Source: Prostheceraeus crozeri
Taxonomy: Eukaryota; Platyhelminthes; Polycladida; Euryleptidae
Assembly (NCBI GenBank): GCA_907163375.1
Contig: CAJQUW010010452.1
Span: 62,001-126,000, forward strand
DNA length: 64,000 nt
Direction of reading: 5' to 3'
A program made the position numbers and the translations under genes. The notes beneath the pieces were generated by a model, which was not told the DNA's origin, ran no database searches, and saw only the letters and a list, made by a program, of their open reading frames with translations. This document shows positions 22,901 through 31,351 of this stretch, piece after piece (within the stretch, counting starts at the first letter, position 1; each line of letters begins with the position of its first letter).

Positions 22901-23778
22901 GGGCTCAATCAAACACTGACTTCGAAAAGTCATTCTACAAATTGAAAAATAATTCTTTATATGGTAAAACAATGGAAAATGTAAGGAGAAGGAAAAAATT
23001 TAAACTAGTCAACAATGAGAAACAACTACTGAAATTGTCAAATCATCCTCTCTATGTTCAACACAAAATATTTGATGAAGATCTGGTTGGTATGGAAATG
23101 TACAAGCCTTCAATAGTTTTAAATAAATTAATATATGTTGGTCAAGCAGTACTTGACTATAGTAAGTTGGAAATGTATCAATTATATTACAATGATCTAA
23201 AAGGGTGTCCACTGATAAATAGAACGCGGCTTTGTGGAGGTGATACCGACAGTTTCTTCCTATGTTTATACACATCACCATCTGTCCGTCTGGAAGATAT
23301 ACTTCTATACTTCGGTGAAAAGTTTGACTCTTCAAACTATGACAGTCATCACCGACTATACTCAACTACAAACAAAGCTAGATTAGGTTGTTTTAAGGAT
23401 GAGTGTGCTGGAAAGTTGCTTGAGGAAATGATCCTACTAAAACCAAAAATGTATTCCATGAAATATCTAGACTCTACGAATCATAGCATCAAACGTGCAA
23501 AAGGAATTCAGAGAGCAGCAGTTAAAAAATTGAAACATGATGACTATAGGAGTGTCTATTATAGTGAGAATGATACAACTGAAGATATGACAATTATAAA
23601 TTCAAAAAATCACATAGTAAGCACAAAATCATTTAGGAAGCGAGGTCTTTCACTTTGGGAGGATAAGCGCTGTTGGCTGGATAAAAATTTATCATTACCA
23701 TATGGACACTACAGCCTAGGTCTTCCCCCACCGTCGAAGGGAAGGAGATGCCTTCCTGTCACAGGTGATGTAGAATAA
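19921..23778 (+). CDS. pPolB: Polinton protein-primed family B DNA polymerase
   Basis: This 1,285-residue frame has three N-terminal C2H2-like zinc fingers (residues about 4-27, 31-51, 86-106). A region near 279 (NDCFLYAVLS) leads to HYCGIPKLSRLYRR near 373, a module seen in many animal Polinton polymerases, and another zinc finger follows near 383-410. The exonuclease domain begins with the DxE motif in VIYADIECY near 441 and continues to YLKLDVLLLADIF near 739. The palm carries NNLYGSSLS near 840, KNNSLYGKTMEN near 1008 and GGDTDSFF near 1105. The enzyme replicates the element DNA from a protein primer. Length and domain order are as usual for the family, and the copy looks whole. It is followed by AATAAA at about 23786. 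Confidence 0.95.
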   Translation: MVVCTKCGKVFTLIGNLQRHEKFCKLGKTYQCSKCPYKTNRMDNLKRHKLVCNTKPNDSITESNSNNQNRSTSKPTTTASTNIQNFMQYCSRCGKTYNSISRFRQHMNVHNTNSEMNMHNNYGTVSLSESALNGHARVYDITPTTPTVDITSFLESMRSMLGNLVTDLLRSYQLRGRLIAQIRYVRSNPQEEETFLAHFTSSSSNYIYDYDAWFQDHLNSLINHIEAFTKKGSNWIIDDVQNIEFNVITSPILSGGQSFPLPKKLKNSKAVINVDSNANDCFLYAVLSILHYNEVPYSRNEVKSYSEWTSELNMEGISTPVSIKDIPKFEKNNDIKINIHFYENGLKGVRYNSNFTGRQTVNILLILNNGAAHYCGIPKLSRLYRRTLKRHKYFCERCTQSFTYKTTLERHFQFCIRGKAQIEKMPSDLKVLTSSMEYQLSPPLVIYADIECYIDNKIHKPAAIGAYHVWHNALQSKFENKYYLFEGENCIIGFLHHLETVAQDLYDNQCATTRQPMSLSADEKARHENAECCNKCKSKFSDEVIKVRDHDHITGRYRQTLCRKCNLRLRLNRRELPIFFHNFKNYDSHIVCYKAIGRMKSWKLDVVAATAEKYITLSASVPVNEYKGKTVYFKLKFLDSYQFLSASLSELAKGLQTYEHVETLRVEFPQLSDNVLYQKGVFPYSYFKNLNTLTEDCLPPQFEFYNDLTREHCSDSEYEHANKAWIEFNCSTFGDYMLAYLKLDVLLLADIFEVFRALSQREDEVDPVHFVSLPHLSFTSALNFSSNDPPHYIQDENMYNLFERGIRGGMTFTNIHRARARIEELGNNTHESRHLTYLNVNNLYGSSLSRNLPHSNFKWLNESELDNFLIEENVQNIDDDGEIGYIFDLDLEYPATIHDDTADFPLAPEMQMIEKRMFSHYMKNLYEKVRPNTHFSSIKKLLLHQFDRKNYVVHYSILKFYLTMGMRIKKIHSGIKFTQKPWLKTYIDMNSQKRAQSNTDFEKSFYKLKNNSLYGKTMENVRRRKKFKLVNNEKQLLKLSNHPLYVQHKIFDEDLVGMEMYKPSIVLNKLIYVGQAVLDYSKLEMYQLYYNDLKGCPLINRTRLCGGDTDSFFLCLYTSPSVRLEDILLYFGEKFDSSNYDSHHRLYSTTNKARLGCFKDECAGKLLEEMILLKPKMYSMKYLDSTNHSIKRAKGIQRAAVKKLKHDDYRSVYYSENDTTEDMTIINSKNHIVSTKSFRKRGLSLWEDKRCWLDKNLSLPYGHYSLGLPPPSKGRRCLPVTGDVE

Positions 23779-23927
23779 GTCTAAATAAAAACAATATAAT
23801 ATTCCACTTGTAATAGATCTTGCGATTGCTGCATCTTCCGACATGTAGCAACACTTACTAATATATAAGTAGTCTTATTAAAATTGAAATTTCTACATCT
23901 TTCCGGTATGTTTTATATCAGAAGGGA

Positions 23928-25745
23928 GTGTTTCCATATTCATACTTCAAAAACTTAAACACGTTGACGGAAGACTGTCTACCACCACAATTTGAATTCT
24001 ATAATGATCTTACTCGTGAGCACTGTTCCGATAGTGAATATGAACACGCTAACAAGGCGTGGATTGAATTTAATTGTAGCACATTTGGTGATTACATGCT
24101 CGCATATCTGAAGTTAGATGTTTTATTGTTGGCAGACATATTTGAAGTGTTTAGAGCATTGAGTCAACGTGAGGATGAAGTCGACCCTGTACATTTTGTC
24201 AGTCTCCCACATCTTAGCTTTACCTCAGCACTAAATTTCTCTTCCAATGATCCCCCACACTACATACAAGATGAAAATATGTACAATCTATTTGAACGAG
24301 GAATTAGAGGGGGTATGACTTTCACCAACATTCACCGAGCGCGTGCACGCATTGAAGAATTAGGAAATAATACACATGAAAGTCGACATTTGACCTACTT
24401 AAATGTTAATAACCTTTACGGTTCTTCACTCAGTAGGAATCTACCCCACTCAAATTTCAAATGGTTGAATGAAAGTGAATTAGATAATTTTTTAATTGAA
24501 GAAAATGTTCAAAATATAGATGATGATGGTGAAATCGGCTACATTTTTGATTTAGATTTAGAGTATCCTGCAACCATTCATGATGACACTGCCGATTTCC
24601 CATTAGCTCCAGAAATGCAGATGATTGAAAAGAGAATGTTTTCACACTATATGAAAAATCTATATGAAAAAGTAAGACCAAATACACATTTTTCTTCTAT
24701 CAAGAAACTTCTGCTCCATCAATTTGATAGGAAAAATTATGTAGTCCACTACTCAATTTTAAAATTTTACTTGACCATGGGCATGAGAATCAAGAAGATT
24801 CATAGTGGCATAAAATTCACACAAAAGCCTTGGTTAAAAACATACATTGATATGAACTCTCAAAAGAGGGCTCAATCAAACACTGACTTCGAAAAGTCAT
24901 TCTACAAATTGAAAAATAATTCTTTATATGGTAAAACAATGGAAAATGTAAGGAGAAGGAAAAAATTTAAACTAGTCAACAATGAGAAACAACTACTGAA
25001 ATTGTCAAATCATCCTCTCTATGTTCAACACAAAATATTTGATGAAGATCTGGTTGGTATGGAAATGTACAAGCCTTCAATAGTTTTAAATAAATTAATA
25101 TATGTTGGTCAAGCAGTACTTGACTATAGTAAGTTGGAAATGTATCAATTATATTACAATGATCTAAAAGGGTGTCCACTGATAAATAGAACGCGGCTTT
25201 GTGGAGGTGATACCGACAGTTTCTTCCTATGTTTATACACATCACCATCTGTCCGTCTGGAAGATATACTTCTATACTTCGGTGAAAAGTTTGACTCTTC
25301 AAACTATGACAGTCATCACCGACTATACTCAACTACAAACAAAGCTAGATTAGGTTGTTTTAAGGATGAGTGTGCTGGAAAGTTGCTTGAGGAAATGATC
25401 CTACTAAAACCAAAAATGTATTCCATGAAATATCTAGACTCTACGAATCATAGCATCAAACGTGCAAAAGGAATTCAGAGAGCAGCAGTTAAAAAATTGA
25501 AACATGATGACTATAGGAGTGTCTATTATAGTGAGAATGATACAACTGAAGATATGACAATTATAAATTCAAAAAATCACATAGTAAGCACAAAATCATT
25601 TAGGAAGCGAGGTCTTTCACTTTGGGAGGATAAGCGCTGTTGGCTGGATAAAAATTTATCATTACCATATGGACACTACAGCCTAGGTCTTCCCCCACCG
25701 TCGAAGGGAAGGAGATGCCTTCCTGTCACAGGTGATGTAGAATAA
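23928..25745 (+). pseudogene. Second, partial copy of the Polinton polymerase
   Basis: This open frame of about 605 residues is essentially identical to the C-terminal half of the polymerase. It holds the end of the exonuclease domain and the entire palm region, without the zinc fingers and exonuclease start. It arose by the 1,967-bp tandem duplication and has no promoter of its own beyond the flanking repeat. Confidence 0.9.
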
Positions 25746-25894
25746 GTCTAAATAAAAACAATATAATATTCCACTTGTAATAGATCTTGCGATTGCTGCA
25801 TCTTCCGACATGTAGCAACACTTACTAATATATAAGTAGTCTTATTAAAATTGAAATTTCTACATCTTTCCGGTATGTTTTATATCAGAAGGGA

Positions 25895-27712
25895 GTGTTT
25901 CCATATTCATACTTCAAAAACTTAAACACGTTGACGGAAGACTGTCTACCACCACAATTTGAATTCTATAATGATCTTACTCGTGAGCACTGTTCCGATA
26001 GTGAATATGAACACGCTAACAAGGCGTGGATTGAATTTAATTGTAGCACATTTGGTGATTACATGCTCGCATATCTGAAGTTAGATGTTTTATTGTTGGC
26101 AGACATATTTGAAGTGTTTAGAGCATTGAGTCAACGTGAGGATGAAGTCGACCCTGTACATTTTGTCAGTCTCCCACATCTTAGCTTTACCTCAGCACTA
26201 AATTTCTCTTCCAATGATCCCCCACACTACATACAAGATGAAAATATGTACAATCTATTTGAACGAGGAATTAGAGGGGGTATGACTTTCACCAACATTC
26301 ACCGAGCGCGTGCACGCATTGAAGAATTAGGAAATAATACACATGAAAGTCGACATTTGACCTACTTAAATGTTAATAACCTTTACGGTTCTTCACTCAG
26401 TAGGAATCTACCCCACTCAAATTTCAAATGGTTGAATGAAAGTGAATTAGATAATTTTTTAATTGAAGAAAATGTTCAAAATATAGATGATGATGGTGAA
26501 ATCGGCTACATTTTTGATTTAGATTTAGAGTATCCTGCAACCATTCATGATGACACTGCCGATTTCCCATTAGCTCCAGAAATGCAGATGATTGAAAAGA
26601 GAATGTTTTCACACTATATGAAAAATCTATATGAAAAAGTAAGACCAAATACACATTTTTCTTCTATCAAGAAACTTCTGCTCCATCAATTTGATAGGGA
26701 AAATTATGTAGTCCACTACTCAATTTTAAAATTTTACTTGACCATGGGCATGAGAATCAAGAAGATTCATAGTGGCATAAAATTCACACAAAAGCCTTGG
26801 TTAAAAACATACATTGATATGAACTCTCAAAAGAGGGCTCAATCAAACACTGACTTCGAAAAGTCATTCTACAAATTGAAAAATAATTCTTTATATGGTA
26901 AAACAATGGAAAATGTAAGGAGAAGGAAAAAATTTAAACTAGTCAACAATGAGAAACAACTACTGAAATTGTCAAATCATCCTCTCTATGTTCAACACAA
27001 AATATTTGATGAAGATCTGGTTGGTATGGAAATGTACAAGCCTTCAATAGTTTTAAATAAATTAATATATGTTGGTCAAGCAGTACTTGACTATAGTAAG
27101 TTGGAAATGTATCAATTATATTACAATGATCTAAAAGGGTGTCCACTGATAAATAGAACGCGGCTTTGTGGAGGTGATACCGACAGTTTCTTCCTATGTT
27201 TATACACATCACCATCTGTCCGTCTGGAAGATATACTTCTATACTTCGGTGAAAAGTTTGACTCTTCAAACTATGACAGTCATCACCGACTACACTCAAC
27301 TACAAACAAAGCTAGATTAGGTTGTTTTAAGGATGAGTGTGCTGGAAAGTTGCTTGAGGAAATGATCCTACTAAAACCAAAAATGTATTCCATGAAATAT
27401 CTAGACTCTACGAATCATAGCATCAAACGTGCAAAAGGAATTCAGAGAGCAGCAGTTAAAAAATTGAAACATGATGACTATAGGAGTGTCTATTATAGTG
27501 AGAATGATACAACTGAAGATATGACAATTATAAATTCAAAAAATCACATAGTAAGCACAAAATCATTTAGGAAGCGAGGTCTTTCACTTTGGGAGGATAA
27601 GCGCTGTTGGCTGGATAAAAATTTATCATTACCATATGGACACTACAGCCTAGGTCTTCCCCCACCGTCGAAGGGAAGGAGATGCCTTCCTGTCACAGGT
27701 GATGTAGAATAA
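25895..27712 (+). pseudogene. Third, partial copy of the Polinton polymerase
   Basis: This is the same 605-residue segment as the preceding partial copy, again nearly identical. Its 3' flank is the one that leads on into the TBP-like gene region, so this unit probably holds the original downstream junction. Confidence 0.9.
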
Positions 27713-27759
27713 GTCTAAATAAAAACAATATAATATTCCACTTGTAATAGATCTTGCGA

Positions 27760-27929
27760 TTGCTGCATCTTCCGACATGTAGCAACACTTACTAATATAT
27801 AAGTAGTCTTATTAAAATTGAAATTTCTACATCTTTCCGATATGTAGAAATGATTACTAATAAATAGGTAGTCCTAATGTGAATGAATATGTGAAGAATT
27901 TGTACTCAACATCATTCCGATATGTTGAG
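27760..27929 (+). promoter_or_regulatory. Three covarying hairpins with a conserved TTCCGA loop
   Basis: Hairpin 1 has stem TTGCTGCAT/ATGTAGCAA (27760-27785, one G-T wobble), hairpin 2 has TTTCTACAT/ATGTAGAAA (27824-27850), and hairpin 3 has CTCAACAT/ATGTTGAG (27905-27929). The loops are CTTCCGAC, CTTTCCGAT and CATTCCGAT. The stem sequences differ but pairing is kept, and the loop core TTCCGA is constant. Hairpin 1 is repeated at 23826 and 25793 by the tandem duplication. They sit after the polymerase AATAAA and before the gene at 27938, so they could act as DNA cruciforms, as RNA elements, or in replication. Confidence 0.7.
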
Positions 27930-27937
27930 CTAATAAA

Positions 27938-28552
27938 ATGACAAACTTTAGGCAAACATTAAACCTAAATTTGAAACATAGCTTTCGGAACATGCCTCAT
28001 TACATTAGAACATGGAAACTTAGTGACGTTCAAAACGTTCACATAACAAATTCTGGAAGAATAGCATTTCGTCATTCAATAGCAAATAGTGATCGAAAAC
28101 ATCGTGGCGTTTGCATTAGTATTGACTCATTGCCTTCACTGAAAGACTTTGCGGATCTCATTGACAACCATAAGACTCGGATCAAGATTCCTCTCGATGA
28201 CAAGGTATGGATAAAGTGTGATTCATCAGTCAAACTATACGTCTGTTCACCAAAACGTGAAGATGTTGAATATCGATTTTTTCGTTTCAGTGACGTCACA
28301 TGGGAAACCTTTACAAGGGAGATACTACCACAGATAACGTCATTCATTAAAGATGGAGGACATCAAACGGTTGGAAGTTGTAAATCGGATGTTAACTACA
28401 AAAGCAAAGTCAAAACTCAATCTACAAGAGATCGAGAGGAATATACCCAACCGAAAGCAATGGTTACTGATAAAACGCAAATTGAAGCCGACAACGAGCT
28501 TACATCTTGGAAGACCCTCAATGTTAACATGGAGGATTCAGAGGAAGGATAG
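27938..28552 (+). CDS. Polinton protein, unknown, upstream of the TBP-like frame
   Basis: This 204-residue frame begins 8 bp after the third hairpin. The first 135 residues look folded, with alternating hydrophobic strands (RIAFRHSIANSDRKHRGVCI, then VWIKCDSSVKLYVCSP and FFRFSDVTWETFTREILPQI). The remaining 70 residues are charged and probably disordered. It overlaps the next frame by about 200 bp. No named domain was recognised on its own. The overlap with a TBP-like frame and the shared orientation suggest a linked function; two frames of one locus, or splicing, are both possible. Confidence 0.55.
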   Translation: MTNFRQTLNLNLKHSFRNMPHYIRTWKLSDVQNVHITNSGRIAFRHSIANSDRKHRGVCISIDSLPSLKDFADLIDNHKTRIKIPLDDKVWIKCDSSVKLYVCSPKREDVEYRFFRFSDVTWETFTREILPQITSFIKDGGHQTVGSCKSDVNYKSKVKTQSTRDREEYTQPKAMVTDKTQIEADNELTSWKTLNVNMEDSEEG

Positions 28553-28922
28553 ATCTCTCACTATCCTATTCTTTCCAAATGGAACAATCCAATGTATTGG
28601 AAGGGTCATGGAGGGTGATCTCTCATATCTACACTTAACTTTGGAACATTTACTTGGTGATTCATTATCTGATTGGAAAGTGAAGACAATGACCGTGTTA
28701 TGTGAATTACACTATCACTATGATTTCCGTAAAGTTACATCATCACATAATCTAACTTATGAAGTGGAGTTATTTCCAGCAGCTCAATTGACTAACTGGC
28801 ATCCATATCATGTTCATGTGTTCCATAATGGAAAGATTGTGATAACCGGCATTAAAGACATAAGTGATGTGCCTCCCATCATATGTGATTTGAAAAAATG
28901 TTTCATGAAAACCAAATTGTAG
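28353..28922 (+). CDS. TATA-binding-protein-like Polinton protein
   Basis: In this 189-residue frame the part from about residue 68 resembles the TBP saddle. LTILFFPNGTIQCIGRV parallels the TBP strand pair ALIFSSGKMVCTGAK. A helix follows, then LCELHYHYDF and YEVELFPAAQLTNW parallel the hallmark YEPELFPGLIYR. HVHVFHNGKIVITGIKD parallels VLLIFVSGKVVLTGAK, and a final helix ends the protein. The order and spacing of these elements fit most of the two-repeat TBP fold. The first 65 residues overlap the preceding frame and are basic. If it folds as TBP it could bind the TATATAAGG boxes that recur in this element. Similarity is by eye, but the YExELFP plus GK(I/V)V(I/L)TG combination is distinctive. 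Confidence 0.75.
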   Translation: MEDIKRLEVVNRMLTTKAKSKLNLQEIERNIPNRKQWLLIKRKLKPTTSLHLGRPSMLTWRIQRKDRSLTILFFPNGTIQCIGRVMEGDLSYLHLTLEHLLGDSLSDWKVKTMTVLCELHYHYDFRKVTSSHNLTYEVELFPAAQLTNWHPYHVHVFHNGKIVITGIKDISDVPPIICDLKKCFMKTKL

Positions 28923-28923
28923 A

Positions 28924-29003
28924 TTTTGTATATATGTGGATAGATAATGAAATATGAACATGTTTTTGTATATATGTGAATAGATAATGAAATATGAGCA
29001 TGT
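28924..29003. repeat. 40-bp direct repeat at the convergent gene junction
   Basis: A unit beginning TTTTGTATATATGTG and containing TAGATAATGAAATATGA occurs twice in tandem between the convergent TBP-like and protease genes. It probably belongs to overlapping 3' UTRs. Confidence 0.8.
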
Positions 29004-29070
29004 TTTTGTTTTCCTTATAAACCCTTGTTTTGGAAAAAAAGAGAGCAAGTTAATGATACAACATAAAACT

Positions 29071-29535
29071 TTATTTCAAAACTGTTTCAACATATTTAGT
29101 AAGAATTACATCATTTTTATCACAGTTTTTTGAAAATAGTTCTAAAGCACTTTTACAGTTATTTTTCAATGGTCTCTCATTGACAAAATAGAGTACATAG
29201 CCACCGCACATTAGAGATGTATTACTTTGAAGTGGGAACGATGTCACTTTCCTAACAGTCCAGGAAAACCTGTTCATCCATAATGCGATATCATGTAAAC
29301 GAGGTTGATTAAGAGAGTCAAAATATTCGGCATCTTTATAACGATTGATGTATACAGCAATCCAATGTTTTCCGGGAAGATTGTTGGTATCCGTATTGAT
29401 GATAAGTGAACAAGGATAGAAAGGAATTGAATCAGGTAAATTATCTCTAGAAAAGACATTGAGAAATATTGTCTTGGAGTAGGGATGAGCTTTCCTCATT
29501 TTCCTCAAGATTTCTATGTTGCTTAAGTTACTCAT
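29071..29535 (-). CDS. PRO: Adenain-like cysteine protease of the Polinton
   Basis: This 154-residue frame is close to the usual length for Polinton proteases. Motifs of the adenovirus protease/Ulp1 fold appear in order: GKHWIAVYI with the catalytic His, EYFDSLNQP with the acidic residue, and FPLQSNTSLMCGGYVLYF with the oxyanion Gln and nucleophile Cys. Family members cleave capsid precursor proteins during particle maturation. The start at 29535 overlaps the end of the capsid gene by 4 bp, so the two may be expressed together. Confidence 0.92.
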   Translation of the reverse strand: MSNLSNIEILRKMRKAHPYSKTIFLNVFSRDNLPDSIPFYPCSLIINTDTNNLPGKHWIAVYINRYKDAEYFDSLNQPRLHDIALWMNRFSWTVRKVTSFPLQSNTSLMCGGYVLYFVNERPLKNNCKSALELFSKNCDKNDVILTKYVETVLK

Positions 29536-30815
29536 CTCTGATAGCTGACAGTCACGTCTCTCATTCTTGTTATCTCAACTTTGCTATCATAGATAGCATA
29601 AATGAGACAAGTAATTGTTTTCTTCAAAGGTGACTCAAATGATACCTCCAGTCGTAGATTTCCAGGCTTTGTAACTCCTACGCTTTCACCACCTAGATCT
29701 GCATCTGCTGTGAGGTTGTACATAATGAAGAAGTAGCCATTCTTGTACATATCCATTGTAATTCCATTTGAATCGTCTGTATTAAACATGTTGAGGGCGG
29801 TGAAAATAGAACCATATTCACGTGCGAATTTGCCATCTTTGAAATTAGGCTCATATGCTTTGCAAGATACAAATTTCCCATCCTGATAGAGTGCTAGTTT
29901 GCTAACATTAAAGTGTTGGAAATTGAATGGATTCTTTTCAAAAGCACCAATGAATGCCTCATTTTCCACAAATGTGATATACACCGCCTTTGGCATTGCA
30001 GTGGGAAAAAGATTTGGGTAGGCATGTGAGGATGATCCCGCACCAATTGTGAAGTTTGTCAACACACTGTGATTAACTGGATATATTGCATTGTTTTTCC
30101 TCAATCCTGTCGCATGCTCGTTGATGACTGACGGGTTCATTGTTACTCGCCTTACATTGAGCACGGCATTACTTATGTTGACTTGATAGTTTGTAGCTCC
30201 AAAAGCCATTAACGCGAACTCAGGATTTGCACGAATAAATTTTATTTGCATTTTAACCTGTGATAGCAGATATCTAGATTGACGAAGGAAATCAAGATAG
30301 ACGGGTCCTTTCAAGTATAATTCCTTTGAATCCTCTGTTAAATCCATTCGTCTTTTCAACCCTGTATTTGAGACATCATCAAATTTCCCTTGCTGATCAT
30401 CATACCACCCAGAAACTTGCAAGTGTGACTGTTTAGCTTGCTTTTGAAATTGAGTCATTGTATGTATACATGCTCCATATGGATATGCTCGATCCCCTCC
30501 TTCAATCTGTTTGTCATTCAATATTAGATACACATCTGAGAACAGACTGGCAATAGGAAGATTTGCTAATCCCACTTTATCCTTGGATGAATCGATATTT
30601 GTACCATCAGTCTTCTTAATTTGTATACACAACTCTAAATCAATGGATTGACAGTCAATATAATCTTGAGGATTGGCAGGTATATCAAACTGAATAGGCT
30701 GCTGGTTACCATCGATATTTGTTGTGGGGACTATGTCTACAATTGTTGAGGAGATGATGTCTGTCTGATGAGGGGGAGAATCGAAGTAACACAAAGCCGA
30801 ATTGATACTCTGCAT
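29532..30815 (-). CDS. MCP: Polinton major capsid protein
   Basis: This 427-residue frame matches the double-jelly-roll capsid family found in animal databases under names such as F54H12.2-like. Recognisable stretches are SLFSDVYLILNDKQIEGGD, then AYPYGACIHTMTQFQ, a middle segment ending EFALMAFGATNYQVNI, and the C-terminal GNLRLEVSFESPL followed by TCLIYAIYDSKVEI. It would form the hexameric capsomers of an icosahedral particle. The frame looks whole and has the usual family length. It lies between the protease and a basic core-like gene, the usual neighbourhood. Confidence 0.92.
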   Translation of the reverse strand: MQSINSALCYFDSPPHQTDIISSTIVDIVPTTNIDGNQQPIQFDIPANPQDYIDCQSIDLELCIQIKKTDGTNIDSSKDKVGLANLPIASLFSDVYLILNDKQIEGGDRAYPYGACIHTMTQFQKQAKQSHLQVSGWYDDQQGKFDDVSNTGLKRRMDLTEDSKELYLKGPVYLDFLRQSRYLLSQVKMQIKFIRANPEFALMAFGATNYQVNISNAVLNVRRVTMNPSVINEHATGLRKNNAIYPVNHSVLTNFTIGAGSSSHAYPNLFPTAMPKAVYITFVENEAFIGAFEKNPFNFQHFNVSKLALYQDGKFVSCKAYEPNFKDGKFAREYGSIFTALNMFNTDDSNGITMDMYKNGYFFIMYNLTADADLGGESVGVTKPGNLRLEVSFESPLKKTITCLIYAIYDSKVEITRMRDVTVSYQR

Positions 30816-30825
30816 CGTATTAGCT

Positions 30826-31308
30826 CTACAAATATGTTGTCTTCCTTCGTTTTGACTTGTTTCTAGTAGCTGTGGAATTTCGTTTGCGCTTTCTTGTTTT
30901 CACTCGACGTCTAGATTTAGAACGTGCTGCTCTAGTCGGCTTTTTACTTTTCCTGCGTCTTTGCTTAGTAACTCGGCCTGATCCAACTTGTCTTGACTTC
31001 CTACGCTTCTTCCGAACTGTACGTCTCGTCTTTGTTAAATCATCTAATGCGTCTATGGCAGATTGCTGCGCGCGCATTTTCATAGATTCACCGATATCCT
31101 CACCTTGAAGCGCATCAGCTGCAACATTTGCACCAAAATCTAAAGCCCTGCTTCCAACACGCTTCATGATTGGTACGCCATACTTTTTGAGTGTTGGAAG
31201 AACCATACGTCTTAGTGCACCAAATATGCCTCCTCCAACTTGTCGTCTACCTCCAACAAACATGGGATAACCGCTCTGATATGATGGTCTACTGTAAATG
31301 CCTGTCAT
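30826..31308 (-). CDS. Basic core/pVI-like Polinton protein
   Basis: In this 160-residue frame the first 25 residues contain two Gly-Gly motifs (FVGGRRQVGGGIFG) reminiscent of adenain processing sites. A predicted amphipathic helix follows (GALRRMVLPTLKKYGVPIMK, then RVGSRALDFGANVAADALQG), and the last 70 residues are almost pure Lys/Arg. This architecture resembles adenoviral core and pVI/pX proteins, which bind packaged DNA or membranes and are matured by the protease. The assignment is by composition and position next to the capsid gene, not by a specific motif. Confidence 0.65.
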   Translation of the reverse strand: MTGIYSRPSYQSGYPMFVGGRRQVGGGIFGALRRMVLPTLKKYGVPIMKRVGSRALDFGANVAADALQGEDIGESMKMRAQQSAIDALDDLTKTRRTVRKKRRKSRQVGSGRVTKQRRRKSKKPTRAARSKSRRRVKTRKRKRNSTATRNKSKRRKTTYL

Positions 31309-31351
31309 TATGACTATTGAATAACTATGGAAGTCACAATAGCGTAAAGCC

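Larger units (their letters stand above)
21941..27841 (+). repeat. 1,967-bp tandem triplication of the polymerase 3' region
   Basis: The unit covers the C-terminal half of the polymerase frame plus about 130 bp of 3' flank. It occurs three times head to tail (21941-23907, 23908-25874, 25875-27841) with near-identity. Junctions fall at ATGT, inside a hairpin of the 3' flank. The duplications are therefore very recent, or partly an assembly product. Confidence 0.95.

Noticed and set aside
22490-23365. Minus-strand frames within the polymerase, repeated in each tandem copy
   Set aside because: They are antisense shadows of the polymerase and are repeated only because the DNA is triplicated.
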